The translations under genes and the position numbers were made by a program. From NCBI GenBank assembly GCA_020433455.1, contig JAGRCP010000040.1, positions 1 through 53,929 of the forward strand: DNA of 53,929 bases. Reading direction: 5' to 3'. Shown in pieces: positions 43,034 through 52,744 of this stretch. The notes under the pieces are model-generated. The model made no database searches. It was given only the letters and a program-made list of their open reading frames with translations, and was not told the DNA's origin. Origin of the DNA: Caldilineaceae bacterium (GTDB lineage Bacteria > Chloroflexota > Anaerolineae > Caldilineales > Caldilineaceae). Every line of letters starts with the position of its first letter. The first letter of the stretch is position 1.

Positions 43034-45691
43034 TCACCTATTTCTGTATTCTTGGAGACGTTTTAGAAAAAGGGTCCCTTGTACTTTACCAATTACGCTT
43101 GCGTTCTGATAAGCGTTAATCCCACCATATCCTAATTCGATTCCCGCACGATAGGCCCCAAAAATAACGGACATATCAAGATCGGTTAAATTATCGACAT
43201 GCGGCTCAGTACTACCTGTACGCAAATCGGCGAGAAGTCGCAAGTGCGCAGCAGCATAGCGAATATTACCATCGGTACTAAATAAGGTTTCTAGCACCTC
43301 AGGCATTGTTTTCCCGGGTTGTACAAACCAGGACATTAATGTATCGGGGTAGGTCTGAGCAAAGTACTGTTCGGTCTCTCGAACTGTATCAATATGGATA
43401 TTTTGAGCACCAATACCCGGAGATCCATGCCACCGTTCAACAGTATCTACAGCGAGCAATGTACTCCACCCAAGGACATAGGGAGTCGCAGATCCATGGT
43501 AGGTTGGCATTCGATATAAACCTAGCCCGATAGAATTAACAAAATCTGCTGCTTCGCCAAGAAAACTCTGATCATCAATTGCCTCAAGAAGTAATGTTGT
43601 ACCGAGTAAATCCTCGGGTATTTCATAAACACCTGCATAGTAATGAATTGTAGAAGTAATTTGTGGATCTCTGCAGGTATTTTTTCGACAATCTGGTTCT
43701 AGTTGGGTTGAGACATAGCAACCAGAATATGGCCCACATAATCCGCCGCCGCCACCGGAATGTTGCGCATATGCATGGCCGCTGGGGTCAACCAGTCTAA
43801 GAGGATTGTTCACAACATAGGCAAAACGATTCAGCGCCTGCGGATTGCCCGGATCCGGTACAATCGTGTCCGCGCTGACAAAGCGGCCGAGCTGCCCATC
43901 ATACCAACGCGCGTTGTAGTAACTCAGCCCCTCACCGCCGGGCAGGCCGGCTTCGTGGTATTGCCCGGTGAATCGTTTGGTCGTAAGACTGCTGAAGGCT
44001 GTGCCCCGGTTGCCGCCATATGGGTAGTAATACTCCCGCTTGACGACGGTTCCGCTGCTGTTGATGATGACGCTTGAGGAGCCCAAATGGTCGCGCAAAA
44101 GGGAGAAGACGCCGTTGCCCGAAGCGTACCCCGTGCGGCGGATGGCTACGACGCCGTCGGGTCCGGTGTAATAGCGGGTGTTGGCGCCGCCGGGCTGCCA
44201 TTCGTAGACGCCGTCGATGTAGACGGTGGTGACGCCACTAACGGTTCCCGCCACGCGGTTGCCGTTGGCGTCGTAGAGGAAGGAGCCCATGGTTGTGCTC
44301 CCCTGCTTCACCGCACTTAGCCGGTTCTCCTGGTCGAAAATCTGGGTGTAGATCACGCCGCCAATCGTGCGGCTGGTCTGGTTGCCGTTGGCGTCGTAGC
44401 CGTAGGCGTTGCCGTGGGCGGCGATGACGGCATGGGGTTGGGCGCTGCTGTAGGTGTAGCTGTTTCCCGCCATACTCGTGATGTTGCCAATGGCGTCGTA
44501 GCTGTAGGCGTGGCTATACTGGCCTGTGCCCGCGGCATTCGTGCTCGCCGAGGTCAGACGGTCCAGCCAGTCATAGCCGAAGCTCTGCACCTGGCCGCTG
44601 TTGCGGGCATCAGTCAGGCTCGTGATGTTGCCGTTGTTGTCGTAAGCGTAATGCAGTTCCTGGCGGTTGGTCCAGGGCGCGGCCGTGCCCGCGCGGATGA
44701 CGCTCAGGCGCAAGGTGGCGCTGTCATACACATACTGGCGCGTGAAGCCGGCACCGTTGCTCAGTTGGACGAGCTGTCCTCGAGCGTTGTAAGCGGCCGC
44801 GGCCACGTATTGCGCCCACCCTCCGCTGACGCCGGTCAATTGGCCCATGCTGTTGTAGCTCTGAGTCACGACTTCGCCCAGACCATTGGCGTTGTTGCCG
44901 GGATAGGTGACACTGGTCCCCTGGTCCGCGGCGTTGTAGGCGTAGGCCATGCGGAAGGTTCCCTGGCCGGTGATCATCCATTGGCGTTCCGTGGGGCGAT
45001 AACGATTATCCAGCCCGGAAACGCGCGTCTCCACGGTCACGTTGCCGCCGGTGTCATACGCCTTGGTTGCGTAGAGTTGTCCCTTGGCCAGGGTGTCATA
45101 GACGTAGGTGGCCAGCCAAGAGCCGGACGCGCTGTCCTGCCGCTTGCCGGTCAGCCGGTGCAGGTTGTCATATTCCAGATAAATCCAGTTGCCGTTGCCG
45201 TCCTGTTGACGGGTCAGGCTGCCCACGTTGTTGTAGGCATAACTCCAACTGCCCATGTCCGGATCGGTCATGGCGGTCTTGCGCCCCAACAGGTCGTAGC
45301 TCATGGACGTCACGTTGCCGGCATGGTCGGCGACCTGGGTCAGGTTGCCGACTGTGTCGTACTGATAGGCGGTGACGTACGTCACCGCACTGCCGCCCGG
45401 ATTGTTGTGCTCGGTCACCGCGATGAGTTGACCAAAGGCGTCATACGCATAGTCGGTAGCGTGACCGTTGGGGTCGGTCACGGTTTGGTTCCAGCCGTCA
45501 TACGCGGCCACGCTGTGCCAGAGCGCGCTGCCGCTTGACTGGGTTTCATCCTTCACCTGCCGTCCCAGCGCGTCGTAGGTAAAGACATGCACGCCCGCCA
45601 GGGTTGACCAGACCGGAGATAGGGAACCGCTGCCTGCCGTGCCATCGGCCTCATAGGTTGGACTGCTGCGTGCGGTCTGTCCCACGTTCAC
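43034..45691 (-). CDS. RHS/YD-repeat protein with lysozyme-like C-terminal domain
   Basis: An 885-residue open frame. Residues 20-600 are YD repeats (YDALGRQVKDE, YDANGNQTSRT, FDQENRLSAVKQGS), followed by the RHS core hallmark 'GLSYYNARWYDGQLGRFVSADTIVPDPGNP' in parts GLSYYNARWYD and GRFVSADT, ending DPSG at residue 638. The 247-residue tail resembles lytic-transglycosylase-like domains: 'EIPEDLLGTTLLLEAIDDQS' (candidate catalytic Glu703), 'GIGAQNIHIDTVRETEQYF' and 'GNIRYAAAHLRLLADLR'. The tail is AT-richer than the repeats. The frame starts at a GTG four bases inside the preceding frame; the true N-terminus lies in the upstream fragments, so the gene is broken or frameshifted. Confidence 0.82.
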   Translation of the reverse strand: MNVGQTARSSPTYEADGTAGSGSLSPVWSTLAGVHVFTYDALGRQVKDETQSSGSALWHSVAAYDGWNQTVTDPNGHATDYAYDAFGQLIAVTEHNNPGGSAVTYVTAYQYDTVGNLTQVADHAGNVTSMSYDLLGRKTAMTDPDMGSWSYAYNNVGSLTRQQDGNGNWIYLEYDNLHRLTGKRQDSASGSWLATYVYDTLAKGQLYATKAYDTGGNVTVETRVSGLDNRYRPTERQWMITGQGTFRMAYAYNAADQGTSVTYPGNNANGLGEVVTQSYNSMGQLTGVSGGWAQYVAAAAYNARGQLVQLSNGAGFTRQYVYDSATLRLSVIRAGTAAPWTNRQELHYAYDNNGNITSLTDARNSGQVQSFGYDWLDRLTSASTNAAGTGQYSHAYSYDAIGNITSMAGNSYTYSSAQPHAVIAAHGNAYGYDANGNQTSRTIGGVIYTQIFDQENRLSAVKQGSTTMGSFLYDANGNRVAGTVSGVTTVYIDGVYEWQPGGANTRYYTGPDGVVAIRRTGYASGNGVFSLLRDHLGSSSVIINSSGTVVKREYYYPYGGNRGTAFSSLTTKRFTGQYHEAGLPGGEGLSYYNARWYDGQLGRFVSADTIVPDPGNPQALNRFAYVVNNPLRLVDPSGHAYAQHSGGGGGLCGPYSGCYVSTQLEPDCRKNTCRDPQITSTIHYYAGVYEIPEDLLGTTLLLEAIDDQSFLGEAADFVNSIGLGLYRMPTYHGSATPYVLGWSTLLAVDTVERWHGSPGIGAQNIHIDTVRETEQYFAQTYPDTLMSWFVQPGKTMPEVLETLFSTDGNIRYAAAHLRLLADLRTGSTEPHVDNLTDLDMSVIFGAYRAGIELGYGGINAYQNASVIGKVQGTLFLKRLQEYRNR

Positions 45692-46425
45692 CGGGAGCGA
45701 TCCACGATATAGGCGGAGGTGTTGTAGAGATAGGCCGTGGCCACGAAGCGGTCGTCTGCGGTGGTGGAGAGATCGCCGTGCAGAATCTCGCGCGTGGGAT
45801 TGCCGTAGCTGTCATATTCGTATTCGGTGCGGGTCGTCTTGTTGACCGTGCCGTAAACCGTCTCTTCCACCTTGGCGGGAGCCACGAATCTGGCCCCGTA
45901 GATGCCGCTGCCCGCAGTGGCCGTTGCTGTATACCAGTTGACGGTGCGGGTCAGGGGGTTGTTGTTGGCATCCAGTTGGCGACTCTCGGCAACAAGACCG
46001 GCCAGCCAGTTGGAATCAGTACGCGTGCTGCTGTCGCTCAGCGTGATATTCGCCGAATAGGATCCGCCGGACGTGTTTAGCCGATCTCCGTCCATGCCTT
46101 GATAGAAACGATATTCGGTCTTGGTCCCGGCTGCGTCGGTCACCGTCACCATGGCATGACCCCGGAAGTCATTCCAGAGATGGGCGCCGCAAGTGGTGCA
46201 ACCGATATCCTCCCAGTAGTGCCAGGTCGGCGTGCTGTATGTGTAAGTCAGCGTCTGGGCGGCATTACCTGAAAAATTATCGGAAGTGGTCATCTGCATG
46301 ACCTTCCATTTTTGCCACCATACATAGCCGCCACTGTTGGTAAACGCGTCGTAGGAGATAAAGCAGCCGAGCAATCCGGCTGTAGTCGATCTCCGCTTGC
46401 AGGCCCACCGGCCCGGCAGACCCAA
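45688..46425 (-). pseudogene. RHS gene, middle fragment in another frame
   Basis: The frame encodes RHS N-terminal region sequence ('YTYSTPTWHYWEDIGCTTCG', 'YRFYQGMDGDRLNTSGGSYS', 'EYEYDSYGNPTREILHGDLS'). It ends in 'TSAYIVDRSR' and a stop codon, where the -1/+1 frame would continue 'LPVNVGQTARSS' into the main RHS frame. A single-base indel near 45706 explains the break. The first ~25 residues of the frame are out-of-frame sequence. Confidence 0.75.
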
Positions 46426-46759
46426 TCTCAGTGGCCGAATCCGCCCGCAGACGAAAGGCCAATCTCATGGGCGAGAGGGCAACGGCCTGATCCGCCTGAA
46501 CGGCTTCAACGCGTACCGAAACGCCGGCCGCGGTCAGTTCTTCGCCGCCCAACAGACGCACGGGCAGGTCATCCTGGAGGGGCGAAACGCTATCCTGCCG
46601 ATAGGGCGCAGCGGGCGCTGATGCCTCCGGCCGGGGTAGGGTATCGGTTGCAGCGTGAGTTGGTTGTAGAGATGAGGCGAAAGCGCTAGCCGCCGGCCCG
46701 GCATAGGCCAGGGACGAAAACAGAAGAAAGAGCGAGTTTGGGATTCCTCTCGGGTGCAT
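46277..46759 (-). pseudogene. RHS gene, N-terminal fragment with signal peptide
   Basis: The frame begins with a signal peptide (SLFLLFSSLAYAGPAASAFA) and continues with a proline/alanine-rich segment and a beta-rich part ('RLLGGEELTAAGVSVRVEAV', 'GLQAEIDYS') like RHS N-terminal regions of Chloroflexota. It leaves the coding frame at about 46385, where the middle fragment takes over ('GLLGCFISYDAF'). A deletion with frame change between 'DYS' and 'GLLG' is likely. Confidence 0.65.
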
Positions 46760-46879
46760 TTCACGCTGGGGGCAGGATACCCCGGCACGTTATGCCCCCA
46801 AATTGATAACAAACTTATAACGTTTCTGCGACGCTATTCTGACACGCGTGGCGTATAAATTGGGGAGAACTTATGCGAA

Positions 46880-46917
46880 TTTGCCGCGTGGTCAATCTAC
46901 CATTTTTGGGCGGCAAA
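46880..46917 (+). promoter_or_regulatory. Hairpin in the clpB leader
   Basis: TTTGCCGC (46880-46887) and GCGGCAAA (46910-46917) are perfect inverted arms in the 5' leader of clpB, about 30 bases before the start codon. No CIRCE element is seen. It could be a thermosensor-type or mRNA-stability hairpin; function not established. Confidence 0.4.
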
Positions 46918-46947
46918 CGATTACATTATTGAAGGGGAAATCGCACG

Positions 46948-49539
46948 ATGCGTACTGATAAATTTACCCAAAAATCGCGGGAAGCGCTGCTGGACGCCCA
47001 GGAACTGGCGCAGGAGTATGGGCAATCCACGCTGGAGCCCGCCCACCTGCTGGCCGCGCTGCTGCGGCAGGAAGGCGGCGTCGTGCCCTCGGTGCTGGAC
47101 CGTATCGGCGTCGACTCGGCGCTGCTCGGCCGCAACGTGGACCAGGCGCTGGCCGCTTTGCCGCGCCAGCAGGGCGCAACAGTGCAGGTTGCCATGGGCC
47201 GTGACGTATCCGCAATCCTGCAGGAGGCGGCCAAGATCGCCGAAAACATGAAGGACGACTATCTGTCCACCGAGCACATGCTTATGGCCATGGCCGCGCT
47301 GCCCGGCGCGATGCACGATCTGCTGGCGCGCCACGGTGCGGACTACAATGCCATCATGCAGGCGTTGGCCGGCGTACGCGGCAACCAACGCATCACCACG
47401 GACAACCCGGAAAGCCAATACGAAGCCCTGACCAAGTACGGCCGCAATCTGACTGACGAGGCACGCAAAGGCAAGCTCGATCCCGTTATCGGTCGGGACG
47501 AAGAGATTCGCCGGGTCATCCAGATTTTGAGTCGGCGCACCAAGAACAATCCCGTTCTTATCGGTGAGCCGGGCGTGGGCAAGACCGCCATCGTAGAGGG
47601 GCTGGCCCAGCGCATCGTCAACGGCGATGTGCCCACTGGCCTCAAGGATAAAGACCTGGTAGCTCTGGACCTGGGCGCGCTGGTGGCGGGAGCCAAGTAC
47701 CGGGGCGAGTTTGAAGAGCGCCTCAAGGCGGTCCTCAACGAAATCAAGGGCGCGGAGGGCCGCATCATTCTCTTCATCGACGAGATGCACACCCTCGTGG
47801 GCGCAGGCGCGGCTGAAGGCAGCATGGACGCGTCGAACATGCTCAAGCCCATGCTGGCCCGGGGCGAGCTGCACACTATCGGCGCGACCACGCTGGATGA
47901 ATACCGCAAGCACATTGAAAAGGATGCCGCGCTGGAACGACGCTTCCAGCCGGTGATGGTTACCGAGCCCAATGTGGAAGACACCATCAGCATCCTGCGC
48001 GGCCTGAAAGAGCGTTATGAGGTGCACCACGGCGTGCGCATTACCGACAGCGCCGCCATTGCCGCGGCCACGCTGAGCGACCGCTACATCAACGATCGCT
48101 TCCTGCCTGATAAGGCCATCGACCTCATCGATGAGGCGGCCAGCCGTCTGCGCATGCAGATCGATTCCAAACCCCAGGAACTGGACGAAATCGACCGGGA
48201 CATCCTGACGCTGGAAATTGAGCGGGAGGCGCTCAAAAAAGAGAAGGACGACGCCAGCAAGGCGCGGCTGGAAGTGCTGGAGGAAGAGCTGGCCAATCTC
48301 AAGGAGGAGAGCGCACGCATCACGACTCGCTGGGAGGCCGAGCGCGAGGCCATCACCCGGGTGCAGGACATGAAGGAGCAGATCGAAGGCGTGCGCACCG
48401 AAATCGAGCAGGCCGAACGCAATTACGACCTGCAGAAGGCGGCCGAACTGCGCTACGGCAAAATGCGTCAGCTGGAAAGCGATCTGGCGGAAGCCGAAGC
48501 CCGGGTGCGTCAGTTGCAGAGCGAAGGCGCTTTACTCAAGGAAGAGGTGGACGGCGACGAAATCGCCGCGGTGGTGAGCAAGTGGACGGGCATCCCGGTT
48601 TCAAAGCTCATGGAGGGCGAGCGAGCCAAGCTCATCCGTATGGAAGATGAGCTGCACAAGCGGGTCGTAGGCCAGGACGAGGCCGTCAGCGCGGTCTCTG
48701 CCGCGATTCGCCGCAGCCGCGCCGGCCTGCAGGATCCCAACCGGCCCATCGGCAGCTTCATCTTTTTGGGCCCCACGGGCGTGGGCAAGACGGAGCTGGC
48801 CCGGGCATTGGCCGAGTTCCTCTTTGATGACGAACAGGCTGTGGTGCGCATTGATATGAGCGAGTACCAGGAACGCCATACCGTGGCCCGCCTCATCGGC
48901 GCTCCGCCGGGATATGTGGGGTATGACGAAGGCGGTCAGTTGACCGAGGCGGTGCGCCGACGGCCCTATTCGGTGGTGCTTTTCGACGAGATCGAAAAGG
49001 CCCATCCGGAGGTCTTCAACGTGCTGCTTCAGGTGCTGGACGACGGTCGGCTCACCGATAGCCAGGGGCGCACGGTCGATTTCCGCAACACCATCATCAT
49101 CATGACCAGCAATCTGGGCAGCCGGCACATTTTGGATGAGAGCGTATCCGATGCGGAGACGGAGGAGCAGGTGATGACCGCGCTGCGCCAACACTTCCGC
49201 CCCGAATTCCTAAACCGGGTGGATGAGATCGTCATCTTCCACTCTCTGGATCGGGAGCAGCTCAAGTCCATCGTGGACATTCTGTTGGGACGCTTGCGCC
49301 GGCTGCTGGCCGGTCGGGGAATCACCCTGGAGTTGACCGATGGGGCCAGGGAGCTGATTGTGAACGAAGGTTACGACCCGGCCTACGGCGCGCGGCCCCT
49401 CAAGCGGGCCATCCAACAGCTTGTGGCTGATCCCCTGGCTGTGGAGATTCTGGAGGGCCGCATTCACGACGACGAGCGCCTGGTCGCGGATCGGTATGGC
49501 GACCGATTGACCTTCACCGGCGTGGAGGTTTTGGCATAG
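46948..49539 (+). CDS. clpB: ClpB disaggregase (AAA+ chaperone)
   Basis: An 863-residue chaperone that, with DnaK, pulls proteins out of aggregates. It has the N-terminal Clp repeat domain (1-145), AAA1 with Walker A GEPGVGKT and Walker B '[15 protein letters not shown]', the long coiled-coil middle domain (about 405-520; '[17 protein letters not shown]') that marks ClpB rather than ClpA/C, and AAA2 with GPTGVGKT and '[16 protein letters not shown]'. GAAGGGG precedes the ATG. It appears monocistronic. Confidence 0.97.
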   Translation: MRTDKFTQKSREALLDAQELAQEYGQSTLEPAHLLAALLRQEGGVVPSVLDRIGVDSALLGRNVDQALAALPRQQGATVQVAMGRDVSAILQEAAKIAENMKDDYLSTEHMLMAMAALPGAMHDLLARHGADYNAIMQALAGVRGNQRITTDNPESQYEALTKYGRNLTDEARKGKLDPVIGRDEEIRRVIQILSRRTKNNPVLIGEPGVGKTAIVEGLAQRIVNGDVPTGLKDKDLVALDLGALVAGAKYRGEFEERLKAVLNEIKGAEGRIILFIDEMHTLVGAGAAEGSMDASNMLKPMLARGELHTIGATTLDEYRKHIEKDAALERRFQPVMVTEPNVEDTISILRGLKERYEVHHGVRITDSAAIAAATLSDRYINDRFLPDKAIDLIDEAASRLRMQIDSKPQELDEIDRDILTLEIEREALKKEKDDASKARLEVLEEELANLKEESARITTRWEAEREAITRVQDMKEQIEGVRTEIEQAERNYDLQKAAELRYGKMRQLESDLAEAEARVRQLQSEGALLKEEVDGDEIAAVVSKWTGIPVSKLMEGERAKLIRMEDELHKRVVGQDEAVSAVSAAIRRSRAGLQDPNRPIGSFIFLGPTGVGKTELARALAEFLFDDEQAVVRIDMSEYQERHTVARLIGAPPGYVGYDEGGQLTEAVRRRPYSVVLFDEIEKAHPEVFNVLLQVLDDGRLTDSQGRTVDFRNTIIIMTSNLGSRHILDESVSDAETEEQVMTALRQHFRPEFLNRVDEIVIFHSLDREQLKSIVDILLGRLRRLLAGRGITLELTDGARELIVNEGYDPAYGARPLKRAIQQLVADPLAVEILEGRIHDDERLVADRYGDRLTFTGVEVLA

Positions 49540-49631
49540 GCTACGCTGGTTTAAGCGCTGCCCGCATGAATGTGGAATGAATGAGGCGCGGGATCGGGTT
49601 CGGCAACCATTCGTAATTGTCCATCATCCGG

Positions 49632-49690
49632 GAGCGTCAGGCTCCAGCCCGGCGATAATGCCGGGCTGGAGTCCGGCGATAATGCCGGGG
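49632..49690. repeat. Palindromic intergenic repeat after clpB
   Basis: CTCCAGCCCGGC (49642-49653) pairs with GCCGGGCTGGAG (49660-49671) over a GATAAT loop, and CCGGC-GATAAT-CCGG-type hairpin repeats once more behind it. The shared piece CTGGAGTCCGGCG also occurs at 8937-8950, so this is a dispersed family. It may serve as the clpB terminator. Confidence 0.75.
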
Positions 49691-49772
49691 ACCTTTTCAC
49701 ATTACTCCTCAATGCGCTACAATAGTCTCTGTCGGACACTGGTCCGATGTCGGTTTCAGGTTAGATTTGCCC

Positions 49773-51131
49773 ATGTCGGAACTCGTTCCATCTCCACAGT
49801 ACGCCCCATCCAGTCGGTCCTCTCTCCCCTTTTTTCTGACGGAAGAACAGGTATTGAGTCTGACCAGCGGCCTTGGCGCGCGCCGTCAGGTACGCGCCAT
49901 TCTCAGCAAAAATGCCTGGCTCAAGCGGGGCCGGGCCGGGTCGGTCATCTGGGGCGAGTATCCGGTGAACAACCGCGACCCGATTCTGGTGCAGTGCGAC
50001 CTGACGACCTTCAGCGTCCGCTGTAGCTGCGCCTCACGCGTGCGCCCGTGCAACCACGCACTGGCGCTCTATCTGGACTACGTAAAACAGCCCCCTGCAT
50101 TTTTTGCGGGCCCATCTCCTGTCTGGCTGCGGGAGGCAACCGATACGCCGTCGGCCGACTCGCTCCCCGTCACCTCCTACGCGGCGGTCATGCAGGGGCT
50201 GGATGACCTGGAGCGCTGGCTCCACGATCTCATGCGCGCGGGCATGGCCGATCTGCCCGGTAAGCCCAAGGATTTCTGGCCAGCCATTTCCCACCGCCTG
50301 GCCGATGTGCAGCTGGACGAACTGGCGCGCACGGTCAAACGCCTGGGGAGCCTGCCGGGCTCAACCCGGGAATGGCCCACCACGCTGCTGCCTGAGCTGG
50401 GCCGGATTCAACTCCAAATCCAGGCTTTCCGGCGCTGGGATGACCTGACGCCGGAAGAGCAGGGCGATCTGCGCCTGGCAACAGGGTGGCTGGATGAGAC
50501 GGCGTGGGCCGCGGGCGAGGCGACATACGATCGCCGACAAGTGGTGGCCGACGAAATTCGCCAGGACGGCCTTGTCACCCTGCGCCGCACGTGGCTGTGG
50601 GGCGAGGCGAGCAACCGGCCGGTTGAGTTGCGCCGCGTCACTCGGGGCGTGACGCCCGGCGGCCGACAGGACGGCCTGAGCCAGGCAGCGCATCTTTTGC
50701 CCACGGGAACAGGCATCGCCGGATCTGTCTGTTTTTTCCCGGCCACAACGCGGGTATGCGGCCGTATCGGCCGGACGGATTCCCCCGAATTTTACCAACC
50801 GACGACACGACTGATCGGTCTCTCCTCTCTGGATGAGGCCCAGGCGCAATTTCGCACCGCGCTGATCGCCAATCCCTGGCTGATGGAGCTGCCCGTGCTC
50901 CTCTCGGACATGACCGCGCGCCGGCAGGACGACGACTGGCTCCTCCATGACAGGCAGGGCGCGGCCGTTCCCCTGCCCGATGACTTTAGCCGGGGCTGGC
51001 ACCTGGCGGCCCTGGGCCAGGCGCCTGACAGCGCTCTTTTTGGCCTGTGGGAGAGCAGCGGTTTTCGCCCCCTCAGCGTGCGGACGGCAGATCGCTGGGT
51101 TAAGCTGGATACGCTGCGAGGCGTGAAATGA
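49773..51131 (+). CDS. SWIM zinc-finger protein
   Basis: A 452-residue protein with a SWIM zinc-binding motif (CxC...CxH: 'VRCSCASRVRPCNHALAL', about residues 83-100). The rest ('DDLERWLHDLMRAGMADLPG', 'KDFWPAISHRLADVQLDELA') is characteristic of SWIM proteins encoded next to DUF5691 and MoxR genes. I take the ATG at 49773; a TTG two codons earlier is possible. It overlaps the next gene by ATGA. SWIM domains bind DNA or proteins; the role here is unknown. Confidence 0.85.
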   Translation: MSELVPSPQYAPSSRSSLPFFLTEEQVLSLTSGLGARRQVRAILSKNAWLKRGRAGSVIWGEYPVNNRDPILVQCDLTTFSVRCSCASRVRPCNHALALYLDYVKQPPAFFAGPSPVWLREATDTPSADSLPVTSYAAVMQGLDDLERWLHDLMRAGMADLPGKPKDFWPAISHRLADVQLDELARTVKRLGSLPGSTREWPTTLLPELGRIQLQIQAFRRWDDLTPEEQGDLRLATGWLDETAWAAGEATYDRRQVVADEIRQDGLVTLRRTWLWGEASNRPVELRRVTRGVTPGGRQDGLSQAAHLLPTGTGIAGSVCFFPATTRVCGRIGRTDSPEFYQPTTRLIGLSSLDEAQAQFRTALIANPWLMELPVLLSDMTARRQDDDWLLHDRQGAAVPLPDDFSRGWHLAALGQAPDSALFGLWESSGFRPLSVRTADRWVKLDTLRGVK

Positions 51132-52699
51132 ATCGACTACACGAATTTACCCGCGCCGCGCTGCTGGGGCTGGACCGGGCGCCGCTGCCCGATTTCGACA
51201 ATGATCCGGGCCCGGATTCCGAACTCCGGCAATTGTTGGCGCAAGTCAGCTGCGCCGCGCCCGCAGCCGCGCTGCTCACTGCAGCAGGCGTCCTGGGCGT
51301 TTATGAGCGGGCGGGCGCAACGCCCGTCCTGCACATCCGCCTGCCGGATGCAGCGCCTTCCCTGGACCAGACGAAACGCCCCTGCCCGGCGTCGGCCGCC
51401 TACCATCTGGGCGCCATGCTCAACGGACGCAACACGCCCCTGCTGGATGAGTTGCTGACGGCCCTGGCCGCCGGCAATTACGCCGCGCCATCCGTGCTTC
51501 TGCCCGCTCTGCTGGAGAGGGGCGCAAAGCAGAGCCGTCAACGGGTCGCGATCATCAAGCTGCTGGACGACGATCAGCGTGCGTTAGCCGCTGAAAATCC
51601 GACCTGGCGCTATGCCGGACCCGCGACCGACAGCTATTCGGGTCTGCGCGCGCTCTGGCGCACGACGTCAGAGACCAGGGAATTACAGGGGCTGCTAATC
51701 CAGAGTCGAGGAATGGAGCCGGCATGGGGGCGGCGCCTGCTGGCGGGAAGTTGGAAAAGCCTGGCGGATAACCAACGCTCCGCCCTGATTGCACTGCCGG
51801 CAGACGGCCTTGGCCCGGATGATGAACCTTTTCTGGAAGCGGCGCTGGACGATCGCAGCCAGACCGTGCGACGCAAAGCCGCTGAGTTGCTGGCCCATTT
51901 GCCCGATTCGGCCCTGGCCCGGCGTATGGCTGCGCGCATGGATGACATCATCCGCCGCACGCATGAGGGCGAACACGCGGTTGTTCCCCGCTTCCCGGAA
52001 GAATTCAGCCCCGAACTGATCCGTGACGGCGTCCTGCCCCGCAGCGGCAAAAACGTGGCGCACCTGCGCGGCATGCAGCTCATGGAGATGGTGGGCGCGA
52101 CGCCCCTGGATCACTGGAGCGAGGCATGGCGCATGCCCCCTGACGAGGTCGTCAAGACCATGCGCGACAGCCTATGGCCGCGCACGCTGACCCAGGCGCT
52201 CTGTACCGCGGCCGTACGCCAACAGCGGGAAGATTGGGCCATGGCGCTGCTGGAGGCGACGGATATTCATGAGCATGCCCTCGGGGTCGTGCCGGCTCTC
52301 TCCCCTGCGGCGTGCGACGATCTGCTGCGCCGCAGGCCCCAACGCTTTCCCGTCGATGAGCCTCTCACCAGAAAGTCATTACTGGTCCTTTTCCTGCGTC
52401 AGCAAAAGGAGATGTGGTCGCCGCTCTTCATCCGCCGCTTCTGGGAGCAGCTTGGCTATCAGGCGGATGGGAAGAGCGTTGACGACGAAGAAAAGAAAGA
52501 TTTTCTGGTCGATTCCCTGATCAAGCAATCGGCGCGCAGTTGCCCGCCGGAACTTTTAGACGAAGGAATCGTACTGCTGCGCAACTTGCCCGCATCGGAC
52601 TCACGCGCCCGCACCCTGGGCGAAACAATATCCGTCATGGAGTTTCGCCGGGCCATGCTGGCGGATATTGAAATCATGAGTCCGCGCACGCAAAATTAA
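51128..52699 (+). CDS. DUF5691-family protein
   Basis: A 523-residue protein of mainly helical make-up: 'LHEFTRAALLGLDRAPLPD' at the N-terminus, then HEAT-like repeats ('TVRRKAAELLAHLPDSALARRMAARM') and 'WAMALLEATDIHEHALGVVP'. This is the family found between SWIM and MoxR genes. No enzyme motif is seen. Translational overlap with the SWIM gene and a 45-base gap to the MoxR gene indicate one operon. Confidence 0.8.
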   Translation: MNRLHEFTRAALLGLDRAPLPDFDNDPGPDSELRQLLAQVSCAAPAAALLTAAGVLGVYERAGATPVLHIRLPDAAPSLDQTKRPCPASAAYHLGAMLNGRNTPLLDELLTALAAGNYAAPSVLLPALLERGAKQSRQRVAIIKLLDDDQRALAAENPTWRYAGPATDSYSGLRALWRTTSETRELQGLLIQSRGMEPAWGRRLLAGSWKSLADNQRSALIALPADGLGPDDEPFLEAALDDRSQTVRRKAAELLAHLPDSALARRMAARMDDIIRRTHEGEHAVVPRFPEEFSPELIRDGVLPRSGKNVAHLRGMQLMEMVGATPLDHWSEAWRMPPDEVVKTMRDSLWPRTLTQALCTAAVRQQREDWAMALLEATDIHEHALGVVPALSPAACDDLLRRRPQRFPVDEPLTRKSLLVLFLRQQKEMWSPLFIRRFWEQLGYQADGKSVDDEEKKDFLVDSLIKQSARSCPPELLDEGIVLLRNLPASDSRARTLGETISVMEFRRAMLADIEIMSPRTQN

Positions 52700-52700
52700 C

Positions 52701-52735
52701 CATTCACCATTTATCGTTCGCCATTACCCATTAGG
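52701..52735. repeat. Heptamer array (CATTCAC family) between DUF5691 and MoxR genes
   Basis: Five 7-base units run CATTCAC, CATTTAT, CGTTCGC, CATTACC, CATTAGG. The family differs from the GAAATCA arrays but has the same period. Confidence 0.8.
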
Positions 52736-52744
52736 AAATCCTGC

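Noticed and set aside
46760-46947. CIRCE or HrcA operator before clpB
   Set aside because: No TTAGCACTC/GAGTGCTAA inverted repeat is present; only an unrelated 8-bp hairpin is seen.
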